Below the pieces are notes generated by a model. That model worked only from the letters and a program-made list of their open reading frames with translations, did no database searches and was not told the DNA's origin. A DNA stretch of 64,000 nucleotides from Paractinoplanes polyasparticus (lineage in GTDB: Bacteria; Actinomycetota; Actinomycetes; Mycobacteriales; Micromonosporaceae), in the NCBI RefSeq assembly GCF_019710575.1, contig NZ_JAHWFK010000046.1, forward strand, positions 1 through 64,000. Reading direction: 5' to 3'. Below are positions 22,945 through 32,067 of the stretch, piece by piece. Position 1 is the stretch's first letter; every line of letters begins with the position of its first letter. A program made the translations under genes and the position numbers.

Positions 22945-25506
22945 GTGGCCGGAGTTCGTAATTTGACCCAGGTGGAGGCGGCCGAGCGGGCACGCCTGCT
23001 GGAGGTCACCGGATACGACATCACCTTGGATCTGACCGACGGCTACGGCAATCCCGGCGACGGCACCTTCCGCTCCACCACGGTTGTGACGTTCACCTGC
23101 CGCGAGCCCGGTGCGGAAACCTTCATCGAGACCGCGGCCTCGTCGGTGCGGTCCGCGACCCTGAACGGCGAGCCGGTCGACCTGACCGGCTTCTCGGCCG
23201 AGAAGGGCCTGACCCTGACCGGCCTGGCCGCCGAGAACGAACTGGTGGTCGACGCCGACTTCTTCTACTCGGCCAGCGGCCAGGGCCTGCAGCGCAGCCT
23301 CGACCCGGTCGACAAAGAGGTCTACCTCTACAGCCAGTTCGAGACGGCCGACGCCCAGCGGGTCTACGCCTGCTTCGACCAGCCCGACCTCAAGAGCGTC
23401 TACACCTGGCACGCCACCGTGCCGAAGCACTGGAAGATCGTCTCGAACATGCCGGTCGAGCGGGACGAGGCGGCGGGCCCGGGCGCCAAGACGGTGCACT
23501 TCCAGCAGTCGCCGCGGATGAGCACCTACATCACCGCGATCTGCGCGGGGCCGTACCACGAGGTGCGCGACTCGCACGACGGCATCGATCTGGGCGTGTA
23601 CTGCCGGGCCTCGATGGCTCAGTACCTCGACCCGGACGATCTGTTCCTGATCACCAAGCAGGGCTTCGACTTCTTCCACGAGCAGTTCGGCGTGCGCTAC
23701 CCGCTGCCCAAGTACGACCAGCTCTGGGTGCCCGACTTCAACGCCGGCGCGATGGAGAACTTCGGCTGCGTCACGCACGCCGAGTCGCACTACATCTACC
23801 GCTCGCAGGTCACCGACTTCGAGTACGAGCAGCGCGCGAACACGATCCTGCACGAGATGGCCCACATGTGGTTCGGCGACCTCGTGACCATGCGCTGGTG
23901 GAACGACCTGTGGCTGAACGAGTCGTTCGCCGAGTGGGCCAGCCACTGGTGCAGCTCGCACGCCACCCGCTTCACCGACGCCTGGACGACCTTCCTGTCC
24001 GTGCGCAAGAGCTGGGGCTACCGCCAGGACCAGCTGTCCTCGACGCACCCGGTCTACACCGAGATGCCCGACCTCGAGGCCGTCGAGGTCAACTTCGACG
24101 GCATCACGTACGCCAAGGGTGCGAGCGTCGTCAAGCAGCTGGTCGCCTACGTCGGTGAGGATTCCTTCGTCGCCGGTCTGCGCGCCTACTTCGGCAAGCA
24201 CGCGTGGGGCAACGCCACCTTCGACGACCTGCTCACCGAGCTCGAGACGGCGTCCGGCCGCGAGCTCCGCAAGTTCGCCGCCCAGTGGCTCGAGACGGCC
24301 CAGGTCAACACGCTGCGCCCGATCGTCGAGGTGGGACCGGACGGCGCCTACACCCGCGTGCTGGTGCACCAGGAGGCCCCGGCCGACTATCCGACGCTGC
24401 GCACCCACCGCATCGGGGTCGGCCTCTACGACCTCGAGGGGAAGCGGCTCGTGCGGCGCGACCTGCTCGAGATCGACGTGACCGGCGAGCGCACCGAGAT
24501 CCCGGCGCTGGCGGGCGTCAAGGCGGCCGATGTCGTGCTGCTCAACGACGACGACCTGTCGTACACGAAGCTGCGGCTCGACGAGGGCTCGCTGGCCGTC
24601 GTGGTGCGGCACATCGACGGGCTCGACTCGTCGCTGTCGCGCGCGCTGGTCTGGAACGCGGCGTGGGACATGCTGCGCGACGGCGAGATGGCCACCCGCG
24701 ACTACGTGACGCTGGTCTGCTCGGGCCTGCCCGCCGAGACCGACATCAACCTGACCACCTGGACGGCCCGGCAGGCGGCGACCGCCGTCGCGCAGTACGC
24801 CGACCCGGCCTGGACCTCCACGGGCTGGGCGCAGCTGGCCGAGCTGGCCCGCACGTCGCTGGCCGCGGCCGAGCCGGGCAGCGGCTGGCAGCTCAGCTGG
24901 GCCCGCTCGCTGATCACCGCCTCCCGCACGCCGGAGGAACAGGCCGTGCTGCGGGGCTGGCTCGACGGCAAGGGCGTGCCCGAGGGCCTGGTCGTCGACA
25001 CCGAGCTGCGCTGGTCGCTGCTCCAGTCGCTGGCGTCGCTGGGCGCGGCCGGCGAGGAGGAGATCGAGAACGAGCTGAACTCCGACCGCACGGCCAGCGG
25101 CGAGCGGGAGGCGGCGATCGCCCGGGCGCTCATCCCCACCGCCGAGAACAAGGCCCGGGTGTGGGGCGAGCTGACCGGCGAGGCCGACCTGCCCAACTGG
25201 CTCAACCGCTCGTTGCTGAGCGGCTTCCAGAGCGCCAAGCAGACCGAGCTGACCGCGCCCTACGCCGAGAAGTACTTCGACGTGGTGGCCGACGTGTGGG
25301 CCCGCTCGGACAGCGAGCCGGCGCAGGAGTTCGTGCAGATGGGCTACCCGGTCTACCAGGTCAGCGAGCGCACGGTGGAACTCACCGACGCCTGGCTGGC
25401 CCGCGACGGGCACCCGGCCTCACTGCGGCGCCTGGTCGCCGAGGGCCGCGACGGCATCGTCCGCGCCCTCAAGGCCCGGGCGAAGGATGCCGCTGCGGCC
25501 AACTAG
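22945..25506 (+). CDS. pepN: Aminopeptidase N (M1 family)
   Basis: 853 residues from GTG 22945, chosen because AGAGGAG lies eight bases upstream; the much longer open frame upstream is not coding. The M1 signatures are intact: GAMEN at 268-272, zinc site His303-Glu304-x2-His307 with Glu326 (NESFAEW). A C-terminal ERAP1-type helical domain follows. Removes N-terminal residues from peptides in the cytosol, completing degradation of Clp products. The stop codon overlaps that of the convergent Uma2 gene within CTAG. Confidence 0.96.
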   Translation: MAGVRNLTQVEAAERARLLEVTGYDITLDLTDGYGNPGDGTFRSTTVVTFTCREPGAETFIETAASSVRSATLNGEPVDLTGFSAEKGLTLTGLAAENELVVDADFFYSASGQGLQRSLDPVDKEVYLYSQFETADAQRVYACFDQPDLKSVYTWHATVPKHWKIVSNMPVERDEAAGPGAKTVHFQQSPRMSTYITAICAGPYHEVRDSHDGIDLGVYCRASMAQYLDPDDLFLITKQGFDFFHEQFGVRYPLPKYDQLWVPDFNAGAMENFGCVTHAESHYIYRSQVTDFEYEQRANTILHEMAHMWFGDLVTMRWWNDLWLNESFAEWASHWCSSHATRFTDAWTTFLSVRKSWGYRQDQLSSTHPVYTEMPDLEAVEVNFDGITYAKGASVVKQLVAYVGEDSFVAGLRAYFGKHAWGNATFDDLLTELETASGRELRKFAAQWLETAQVNTLRPIVEVGPDGAYTRVLVHQEAPADYPTLRTHRIGVGLYDLEGKRLVRRDLLEIDVTGERTEIPALAGVKAADVVLLNDDDLSYTKLRLDEGSLAVVVRHIDGLDSSLSRALVWNAAWDMLRDGEMATRDYVTLVCSGLPAETDINLTTWTARQAATAVAQYADPAWTSTGWAQLAELARTSLAAAEPGSGWQLSWARSLITASRTPEEQAVLRGWLDGKGVPEGLVVDTELRWSLLQSLASLGAAGEEEIENELNSDRTASGEREAAIARALIPTAENKARVWGELTGEADLPNWLNRSLLSGFQSAKQTELTAPYAEKYFDVVADVWARSDSEPAQEFVQMGYPVYQVSERTVELTDAWLARDGHPASLRRLVAEGRDGIVRALKARAKDAAAAN

Positions 25507-26075
25507 ATCCACGCGGCCGGGGCTACTCGGACGGGATAGGGGGCGTCGAGCTTGACCGGCTCGGCGCCCTCGATGCTGTGCTGGGCCCGATAGCGGGCGG
25601 CGCCCAGCTCGTACGTCCGCAGCACTGGGCTCAGCCGGCCGGGCTCGACCCGCCAGAACGCCGGGATGCCGCCCTCGGCGTACAGCGAGGGCTTGAGCAG
25701 ACGGTCGAAGCGGCGGGTGGCGCTCGTCTCGACCTCGACGACCAGAGCCACGTCGGCCGGGTCGCACCAGATCGCCCCGGACGAGCGGGGGCGCAGCACG
25801 GTGACGTCGGGCACCAAGTTGCTCTGGCCGATCTCGACGCCCAATCGGTCACAGACCCACCAGCCCGGCGGCGCGGCCGCGCGCAGGGTGGTGACGACCG
25901 CGCGCACCAGCGCCTCGTGCGACTCGGGCTCGGGCGGCGCGACATGCAGGCTGCCGTCGACGATCTCGTAGCGGTGACCGTCCTGCGGGAAGAGGTGCAG
26001 ATCGGGCTCGGTCCACTGGCCGTCCGGCGTAGTCCACCGGGGCGGGCTGCTCGCCGCGGGACTCGTCATCACCAC
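25503..26075 (-). CDS. Uma2-family (DUF820) PD-(D/E)XK protein
   Basis: About 190 residues. Contains the Uma2 features YEIVDGSLHVAPPEPESHE, DRLGVEIGQSNLVPDVTVLR and ALVVEVETSATRRFDRLLKPSLYAEGGIPAFWRV. The PD...ExE nuclease-like core is visible, although ExE-TSATRR replaces the more usual EVVSPSSRR. Multi-copy in actinobacteria and cyanobacteria, role unknown, often linked to mobile elements. Start chosen at a GTG 8 bases after GGAGG; two other starts are within 9 bp. Confidence 0.8.
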   Translation of the reverse strand: MVMTSPAASSPPRWTTPDGQWTEPDLHLFPQDGHRYEIVDGSLHVAPPEPESHEALVRAVVTTLRAAAPPGWWVCDRLGVEIGQSNLVPDVTVLRPRSSGAIWCDPADVALVVEVETSATRRFDRLLKPSLYAEGGIPAFWRVEPGRLSPVLRTYELGAARYRAQHSIEGAEPVKLDAPYPVRVAPAAWI

Positions 26076-26166
26076 CCGGACCACCTCCGCGATGCCGCTT
26101 GCACGGGGTGATCAGCTTACCTACACAGTGTTGTTACCGCTCGGTTTCGGATTCCGCACAACGACG

Positions 26167-26203
26167 AGCGCCCCCGTCCCACCAGCGGCGGGGCGAGAGC
26201 GCT
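26167..26203 (-). terminator. Weak hairpin after the DUF5130 gene
   Basis: AGCGC pairs with GCGCT, then CCCCGTC with GGCGGGG after an internal bulge. Placed just after a minus-strand stop. No clear T-run, so low confidence. Confidence 0.3.
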
Positions 26204-26216
26204 GTCCTAGATCTGA

Positions 26217-26675
26217 CTAACTGCGACCCGCGTGGGTGGCCAACTGGTCGAGACCGGCGACGATGCCACCGGCCAGGTCGCCGCCCGCGAACGCGGCCGC
26301 CATGGACAGGCCGGCCAGCTTCGCGTCCCGGTCGGAGATGCGCTTGCGCGCCTCGTTGCCGGTGACGATCTCGAGCTTGCGTTGGTTGGGCGAGACCGCG
26401 ATGAGCACGGCCCGGTCGGAGTTCTCGACCTGCTTGTGCAGCTTCTCGGCGAACTCGCGGGCCGGCGTCTCGAACTCGCCGAGGTAGACGCTGAAGGTCA
26501 GCCCCGTCTCGTCGTTGGCGACGCGCAGCGCGTGGTCGAGCCGGAGCAGCTGCCGGGTGGTGAAGGGACCGTCGGCGGCGTGGCTGTGGGCCACGATGGT
26601 GTCGCCGCCCGGGTGGTCGAGCTCGGTCAGGGGCTGGTCGTGCCCACCCTGAGCGGCCAGGTCACCAGCTGTCAC
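26217..26675 (-). CDS. DUF5130 (TPM-like) protein
   Basis: 152 residues from GTG 26675 with AGGAGG five bases upstream. The fold is the TPM/TLP18.3 type: an early GPFTTRQLLRLDHALRVANDETGLTFSVYLGE segment and the VLIAVSPNQRKLEIVTGNEARKRISD core. Located where Rv2468c-type genes occur in mycobacteria, beside the CtaJ-like gene whose 3' end overlaps its start by 14 bp, so the pair is translationally coupled. Possibly linked to cytochrome oxidase assembly; that is inference. Confidence 0.75.
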   Translation of the reverse strand: MTAGDLAAQGGHDQPLTELDHPGGDTIVAHSHAADGPFTTRQLLRLDHALRVANDETGLTFSVYLGEFETPAREFAEKLHKQVENSDRAVLIAVSPNQRKLEIVTGNEARKRISDRDAKLAGLSMAAAFAGGDLAGGIVAGLDQLATHAGRS

Positions 26676-26967
26676 TTGCGCCTCCTGTCGGACCGGCCTT
26701 GATCCGGGCGCCGGCGCTGTCTTCCAGCACGGGACCGGTGAGGGCGGCCTGGCCGTTCCCGCGGCCGGCCACGGCCGGCTGGTCGTGGCCGATGACCTGT
26801 TCCGGCGAGGCCAGGAACCAGATCGGCTGGAACGTGTACGGACGGCCCGGCCGGTAGCGGCGATCAGGCTTCTCGCTGCGGCCACCCGCCAAGACGAGCG
26901 CGGCCACCAGCGCGATCACACCCGCGGGAATGATCAGATAGATCAGCACGGTACTCAGAATCGACAA
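26662..26967 (-). CDS. ctaJ: Cytochrome aa3 oxidase accessory subunit (CtaJ-like)
   Basis: 101 residues from TTG 26967 (GGCG-TTGAGG upstream). One N-terminal membrane helix LSTVLIYLIIPAGVIALVAALV, then the conserved YRPGRPYTFQPIWFLASPE that I associate with CtaJ, a small actinobacterial oxidase subunit. The helix would sit in the cytoplasmic membrane in the bc1-aa3 supercomplex. The position between pepN and glbO agrees with mycobacteria. The C-terminal part is polar and variable. The rest of 26968-27213 holds only promoter-size sequence. Confidence 0.7.
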   Translation of the reverse strand: MSILSTVLIYLIIPAGVIALVAALVLAGGRSEKPDRRYRPGRPYTFQPIWFLASPEQVIGHDQPAVAGRGNGQAALTGPVLEDSAGARIKAGPTGGASDSW

Positions 26968-27213
26968 CCTCAACGCCCCCAGGCGCCTGAATTCCCTGAT
27001 GAAACGAACACCAGTCACGGTAGCGGAGCGACGGACATCCCGAGTCGCCGGGTCTCGTATAAGGCAGGTCTTCAGTCTGGTCAAGGGCGGGCGGCGGGCG
27101 GCCGGACGGGTCTCACGCCGTCGGGATCTACGCGGAATTGGCCGCGAGGTGCGAAAATCACCCACACGCGCCGTTCGTGCCCACGCGCCCTCGAACGGCA
27201 GGAGGGGGAATCG

Positions 27214-27717
27214 ATGCGCTTGTCCGTCCCCGCCGCCCTGGCGGCGCTCGTCCTGGGCCTACCTGTCCTGTTCATCCCGATCTCGCCGGCCGAGTCGGCG
27301 GCGGCGGCCCGGGCCGCTGTCTTTCTCGAGTTGAGCCCGAGCACGGTCCCGGCGGGCGACGAGGTCGGACTCCGCGCCTCGTGTGACGACAATCTCAAGG
27401 CAGCGACGGTCAACTCGGGGCTGTTCGGCACGGTCACGGTGGCGCCGCGCTACGGCTTCCTGACCGCGACCGCGCGGGTGCCCTCGAGCACTCGCCCCGG
27501 CGACTACCGGATCGACCTGCGTTGCCCCGACGGCGCCACGGCGTCGGCCACGCTGCACGTGGTGGCCAAGGTGCAGCCGGCCCGCGGTCCGGCCACCGGT
27601 GCGGGCGGTACCGCCCCGGGGCGCGGCGCGCCGATGTTGATCGGCAGCGGCCTCGCCGTCATCGCGGCGGCCATCGGGCTCGGCGTGGTCGCGCTGCGCC
27701 GGCGGCGGCTCGGCTGA
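27214..27717 (+). CDS. Secreted, membrane-anchored Ig-like protein
   Basis: 167 residues; ATG preceded by GGAGGGGGA. Signal peptide at 1-29 (ending SPAESAAAARA), a beta-rich domain (LELSPSTVPAGDEVGLRASCDDN, two Cys that may pair), then a C-terminal helix and RRRR tail. This is the shape of a sortase substrate, and a class F sortase lies 7 bp downstream, but no LPxTG or LAxTG motif is present, so anchoring may simply be by the helix. Confidence 0.75.
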   Translation: MRLSVPAALAALVLGLPVLFIPISPAESAAAARAAVFLELSPSTVPAGDEVGLRASCDDNLKAATVNSGLFGTVTVAPRYGFLTATARVPSSTRPGDYRIDLRCPDGATASATLHVVAKVQPARGPATGAGGTAPGRGAPMLIGSGLAVIAAAIGLGVVALRRRRLG

Positions 27718-27724
27718 GGCCCGC

Positions 27725-28552
27725 ATGGCCAGCCGACAGCCGCCCCCGGTGAGAGGGCCTCGCATGCCCGAGTCGGTGCTGCGCAAGCGCCCGGCCCAGA
27801 TCGTCGCTCCGCCGCCCGGCACCATCACGGGGCCGCTGCCGCCCCCGCCCCGCACCCGCGGCCGCCCTCCCTTTCGCGCACCCAGCCCCCGCCCGCAACC
27901 CCGGCAGCCGCCCCGGCCCATGCGCGGCAAGAAGCCGTGGCCGATCGGCCTGATCGCGCTCGCCCTGCTTTTCCTCGGCCTGTTCGTGGTCGCCATGGGC
28001 CTGGGGGCGGCCACCAACCTCGACCTGACCGGACTGTTCGGCGGTTCGGCGAAGAACCAGGCCCCGCCGCGGGCGTTCCCGGTGCTCGACCCGAGCCGGC
28101 CCGAGCGGCTGAGCATCCCGGCCATCAACGTGCGGGCCCCGATCCTCGAGGTGGGGCTGGCCTCGGACGGGTCGGTCGGGGTGCCGCCGCTCAAGCGGCA
28201 CAACGAGGCCGGCTGGTTCGACGGCGGGCCCACCCCGGGACAGTTCGGGCCGGCCCTGATCGTCGGGCACGCGGACACGCGTACGGGCCCCTCGGTCTTC
28301 CACGGCCTGCCGAAGCTCAAGCCGGGCCAGCGTATCGAGGTGACCCGGGCCGACAACTCGGTCGCCGTCTTCGAGGTGAACTCGGTCGAGCACTTCGACA
28401 AGGGCAAGCTGCCGGTGCAGCGGGTCTACGGCGACTACAGCCGGCCGTCACTGCGCCTGGTGACCTGCGGCGGCCGCTGGGTCGGCGGCAGCACGGGCTA
28501 TTCCGACAACATCGTGGTCTTCGCGTCCCTGGTCTCCGCGAAGAAGACCTAG
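27725..28552 (+). CDS. Class F sortase
   Basis: 275 residues. A Pro/Arg-rich cytoplasmic N-terminus (~70 residues) and one membrane helix (74-97) precede the sortase barrel with His182 (VGHADT) and Cys248 (LRLVTCGG). The catalytic Arg, usually a few residues after the Cys (as in YRDN), is not at its common place: the equivalent reads YSDN, leaving Arg251 as a candidate. Forms a two-gene unit with the Ig-like protein upstream. Acts outside the membrane. Confidence 0.85.
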   Translation: MASRQPPPVRGPRMPESVLRKRPAQIVAPPPGTITGPLPPPPRTRGRPPFRAPSPRPQPRQPPRPMRGKKPWPIGLIALALLFLGLFVVAMGLGAATNLDLTGLFGGSAKNQAPPRAFPVLDPSRPERLSIPAINVRAPILEVGLASDGSVGVPPLKRHNEAGWFDGGPTPGQFGPALIVGHADTRTGPSVFHGLPKLKPGQRIEVTRADNSVAVFEVNSVEHFDKGKLPVQRVYGDYSRPSLRLVTCGGRWVGGSTGYSDNIVVFASLVSAKKT

Positions 28553-28558
28553 AAACAA

Positions 28559-29107
28559 TCAAGCCGCCTCAGCCGTGACGGCCGGGGCGGCAGGTAGGTC
28601 GAGCCAGTCGGCCCAACGGGGATCGGGCGTGCGGTGTCCGAGCACCCGCCAGGCCACCCCCCGGGGCGCGGCTGGTATCTGGTGGAGCCGCCAGCCGAGC
28701 TCGGCCGGGGTCTTGTCGCCCTTGCTGTGGTTGCACTTGGCGCAGGCCGCCACGACGTTGTCCCACGCGTGCAGGCCGCCGCGACTGCGCGGGAACACGT
28801 GGTCGATGGTCTCGGCCGAACCGCGGCAGTAGGCGCACCGGCCCCCGTCACGCGCGAAGATCGCCCGGCGGGAGAGGCCGACATGCGTACGGTACGGAAC
28901 CTTCACGTACCTCGTCAGGCGGACCACGGACGGGACGGGAAGGGTGGTGTGCACACTGTGCAGCAGGCCGTCACCGTCGGAGACGCACTCGGCCTTGGCC
29001 GTCAGCACCAGGATGGTCGCCCGACGCACAGATACGACGCACAGCGGCTCGTAGGTGGCGTTCAGAACCAACGCGGATGAGCCCACTGTAGGTCGTATGT
29101 CAGGCAT
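28559..29107 (-). CDS. HNH endonuclease-fold protein (Rv2469c-like)
   Basis: 182 residues. The start ATG at 29107 follows GAAGGGTG; upstream frame is not coding. Zinc-ribbon cysteines in CAYC and CAKC surround the HNH core IDHVFPRSRGGLHAWDN with NHSKGDKTP. The N-terminal ~95 residues (ALVLNATYEPLCVVSVRRA) are the conserved domain of this actinobacterial family. Nuclease role is unproven. The conserved place between the CtaJ/DUF5130 pair and glbO matches mycobacteria. Confidence 0.85.
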   Translation of the reverse strand: MPDIRPTVGSSALVLNATYEPLCVVSVRRATILVLTAKAECVSDGDGLLHSVHTTLPVPSVVRLTRYVKVPYRTHVGLSRRAIFARDGGRCAYCRGSAETIDHVFPRSRGGLHAWDNVVAACAKCNHSKGDKTPAELGWRLHQIPAAPRGVAWRVLGHRTPDPRWADWLDLPAAPAVTAEAA

Positions 29108-29339
29108 CGCTGTCACCCTTCGGGGTTGGCGCTTGTCACCGCTCCTGATGCTTTTGCTTGGTCGAATACTGCCCGTGGTCTGGTAGCGAGGCCTCGACGA
29201 CGAGGTCCCGTGCGCCAATAGTCCCTGATGGATGACCAAATTGCGAGCACAATCCGTGGCCGGACGGTAAACGTCTGAGGTCACAGCGCTGAGTGGTGGC
29301 TGAGAGCCGGCCCGTCCCCGCCCGGTACGGTGGCTTCCC

Positions 29340-30416
29340 GTGTTGTTGCTAGCCCCCAACCCCGGTCCGAGCTCGCCCACCCCCACCGACTACTTCCAGT
29401 CGCCCGACGTGTCCGCGATCTGCGACACCGACGTCGTCTGCAGCCGGGTCTTCGAGTGGACGAACAACCAGTGGCTCGCCAACAGCAGCTACGTGATCAT
29501 CGTGAAGCCGCTGCGGATCATCGGCATCATCCTGATCGCGATGCTCATCCGGTGGCTGCTGCACCGCGCGATCGACCGCCTGACCCACACCTCGAGCCGC
29601 GCCTCGATGCCGGCCCTGCTGCGCCCGCTGCGCGAGAAGGTCACGGCCACGGCCGAGGACGGTCAGTTCATCCCCGAGCGCCGGCGGCAACGGGCCGAGG
29701 CGATCGGGTCGGTGCTGCGCAGCTTCGTGAGCGCCGTGGTGTTCACGATGGCCGCCCTGCTGGTCTTCGGTGAGCTCGGCTTCAACCTCGGGCCGCTGCT
29801 GGCCAGCGCCGGCATCGTCGGCGTGGCCCTCGGCTTCGGCGCCCAGAGCCTGGTCAAGGATCTGATCGCCGGCCTCTTCATGCTGCTCGAGGACCAGTAC
29901 GGCGTGGGCGACACGGTCGACGTGGGCGAGGCGACCGGCGTGGTCGAAACCGTCGGCCTGCGCATCACCACCATCCGCGACGCGCGTGGGGTGCTCTGGT
30001 ACATCCGCAACGGCGAGATCGTCCGGGTCGGCAACAAGAGCCAGGGCTGGGCCATGGTCGTGATCGACATCCCGATCGGCTTCGTCAACTCCGAGCAGGC
30101 CATCGCCGTCCTGCGCGAGGCGGCCCAGGCCGTCGCCGAGCTGCCCGACCACCAGACCGAGTTCCTGGAGCCGCCCGACGTGGTCGGGGTCGAGCAACTG
30201 ACCGTCGACGGCGCGACGATCCGGACGATCGCCAAGACCACCGCCGACGGCCAGGTGACCGTCCAGCGGGAGCTGCGGCGGGCCCTGACCGAGGCGCTCG
30301 AGGCCTCCGGGCTCTCCGAGCGCATCGCCGCCTCTCGATTGCTGCCGCGGGGTGCGGTGCCTCCGGCGTACCTCGGGAATTCGGGGAACGATCAGCAGCC
30401 GGGCGGGGCGAGCTGA
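29340..30416 (+). CDS. Small-conductance mechanosensitive channel (MscS family)
   Basis: 358 residues. Two or three membrane helices (around 50-75, 115-140 and 145-165). The pore helix GIVGVALGFGAQSLVKDLIAG and the beta domain ED-Q-YGVGDTVDVG...GVVETVGLRITTIRD are diagnostic of MscS. Opens under membrane tension to release solutes. The GTG start has TACGGT eight bases upstream and no ribosome site, suggesting a leaderless message. Extracellular N-terminal ~35 residues are polar. Confidence 0.92.
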   Translation: MLLLAPNPGPSSPTPTDYFQSPDVSAICDTDVVCSRVFEWTNNQWLANSSYVIIVKPLRIIGIILIAMLIRWLLHRAIDRLTHTSSRASMPALLRPLREKVTATAEDGQFIPERRRQRAEAIGSVLRSFVSAVVFTMAALLVFGELGFNLGPLLASAGIVGVALGFGAQSLVKDLIAGLFMLLEDQYGVGDTVDVGEATGVVETVGLRITTIRDARGVLWYIRNGEIVRVGNKSQGWAMVVIDIPIGFVNSEQAIAVLREAAQAVAELPDHQTEFLEPPDVVGVEQLTVDGATIRTIAKTTADGQVTVQRELRRALTEALEASGLSERIAASRLLPRGAVPPAYLGNSGNDQQPGGAS

Positions 30417-30625
30417 GCTGGGATTAGTTCTTCCGGGTGATGTCCGGCCTCGACCGAATGGCCGACAATCCGCCCGTACGCCCTAGCATCGGCTCGGACG
30501 ATCGGGCAGAATCCGCTTGAGCATTCGCACATGCGGCATCACGTTCCCGTCGGGCGCCGGCCCCGCGCGGGCGTGCCCCGGTGACCGTCTGAACAGGCGG
30601 AATGCCGAGATCGATGGAGGGCCTG

Positions 30626-32026
30626 GTGTCCGAAGACCCGGATGCGCGCACGGCAGCCAGTGCCGACGCGCCTACGGAGAGCGAGCGGCTGATCACGTTT
30701 CGTGATCTCTTTGCCATCCGCGAATACCGGGCGCTCTACCTTTCCCTGGTCACCAACTGGGTCGGCGACTATCTGGCCCGGGCCGCCATCACCGTCCTGG
30801 TCTACGAGCAGAGCCAGTCGGTGCTGCTGTCGGCGGCAGCCTTCGCGGTGACGTTCCTGCCCTGGGTCATCGGTGGCACCGTGCTCTCGGCACTGGTCGA
30901 GCGCTACCCCTACCAGCGGGTGCTGATCGCCGCCGACATCTATCGCATGGTGCTCATCACGCTGTTGCTGATCCCGCACATGCCGATCCCGGTCATGCTG
31001 CTGATCGTCTTCCTGGCTGCCCTCGGCACCCCACCCACCCAGGCCGCCCGCTCGGCGTTGCAGCCGCTGGTGGTGGGGCGCGAGATGCTGCCCATCGCGG
31101 TCGCCACCAACGCCACCAGCGTGCAGGCCGCTCAGGTCTTCGGCTACCTGGCCGGCGCCGCCCTGGCCACCGCGATCAACCCGCAGGTGGCCCTGATCAT
31201 CGACGTGATCACCTTCGCCGTCTCGGCCCTGCTGATCGCGATCCGGGTGCGGCCCCGGCCGGCCGCGCACAACCGCGCCGAGCGACGCCACCTGCTGCGC
31301 GAGTCGGCCGAGGGTTACCGCCTGGTGTTCGGCTCGACCACGTTGCGGTCCATCGCGATCATGGTCTTCGTTCTCACCATGTTCGCGATCGTGCCCGAGG
31401 GGCTGGCCGCCGCCTGGGCCGCCGAGGGCGACTCCGACCCGGCTGCCCGCGGCCTCAACCAGGGCCTGATCATGGCGGCCGGGCCGATCGGCTTCGTGGT
31501 CGGCGGCCTGCTGATCAACCGGCTCGCCGGGCCCGCCCTGCGCGACCGGCTGGTGCGACCGCTCGCCGTGCTGTCAGCGCTCGCGCTGGTGCCGGCGCTC
31601 GCCGCCCCGCCGGCGCCGATCGTCGCCATCATGGTGGCCCTGTCCGGCATCGCCCAGGGCGGCGTGGTGCCCACCCTCAACGGCAAGTTCGTGCTGATCC
31701 TGCCGCACGGCTACCGCGCCCGCGCGTACGGCGTGATGCAGACCGGCCTCCAGTTCAGTCAGTTCGGCGCCGTGATGGTCACCGGCCTGCTCGCCGACCA
31801 CTTCCGGCTGCCGGCGGTGGTCGGCCTGTGGAGCGTGGGCGGCACGGTCGCGCTGACACTCCTGGCATACCGGTGGCCCAGCTCCGCCACCTTCGCCGCC
31901 GCCACCGACGCGGCCGCCGAGAGCCAGCCCCCACCACCGCCGCCGGCCCCGGTCGCCCCCGTCGCGCCACCCGCGCCGCCCCGGCCGGCGGTGGCGACGA
32001 CAAGCGTCACACCCGAGCGACAGTGA
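30626..32026 (+). CDS. MFS transporter (DHA3-like)
   Basis: 466 residues from GTG 30626 with GGAGG five bases upstream (ATGs at 30602 and 30614 are in frame but have no site). About 12 membrane helices starting at YRALYLSLVTNWVGDYLARAAIT. The C-terminal ~45 residues are Pro/Ala-rich and soluble. Probable proton-driven export; substrate unknown. The 30417-30625 gap shows no gene. Confidence 0.88.
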   Translation: MSEDPDARTAASADAPTESERLITFRDLFAIREYRALYLSLVTNWVGDYLARAAITVLVYEQSQSVLLSAAAFAVTFLPWVIGGTVLSALVERYPYQRVLIAADIYRMVLITLLLIPHMPIPVMLLIVFLAALGTPPTQAARSALQPLVVGREMLPIAVATNATSVQAAQVFGYLAGAALATAINPQVALIIDVITFAVSALLIAIRVRPRPAAHNRAERRHLLRESAEGYRLVFGSTTLRSIAIMVFVLTMFAIVPEGLAAAWAAEGDSDPAARGLNQGLIMAAGPIGFVVGGLLINRLAGPALRDRLVRPLAVLSALALVPALAAPPAPIVAIMVALSGIAQGGVVPTLNGKFVLILPHGYRARAYGVMQTGLQFSQFGAVMVTGLLADHFRLPAVVGLWSVGGTVALTLLAYRWPSSATFAAATDAAAESQPPPPPPAPVAPVAPPAPPRPAVATTSVTPERQ

Positions 32027-32055
32027 CCGCGGCGGTCGCCGCTCCTTACACCTGG

Positions 32056-32061
32056 CAGGAT
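32056..32061 (+). promoter_or_regulatory. -10 hexamer of leaderless glbO
   Basis: CAGGAT, six bases, then GTG at 32068. The same hexamer and spacing precede ligB. Confidence 0.45.
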
Positions 32062-32067
32062 GGACAG

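Noticed and set aside
27590..27660. Sortase sorting signal (LPxTG/LAxTG) before the C-terminal helix of the Ig-like protein
   Set aside because: The sequence before the helix reads TAPGRGAPML; no motif of any sortase class I know fits.
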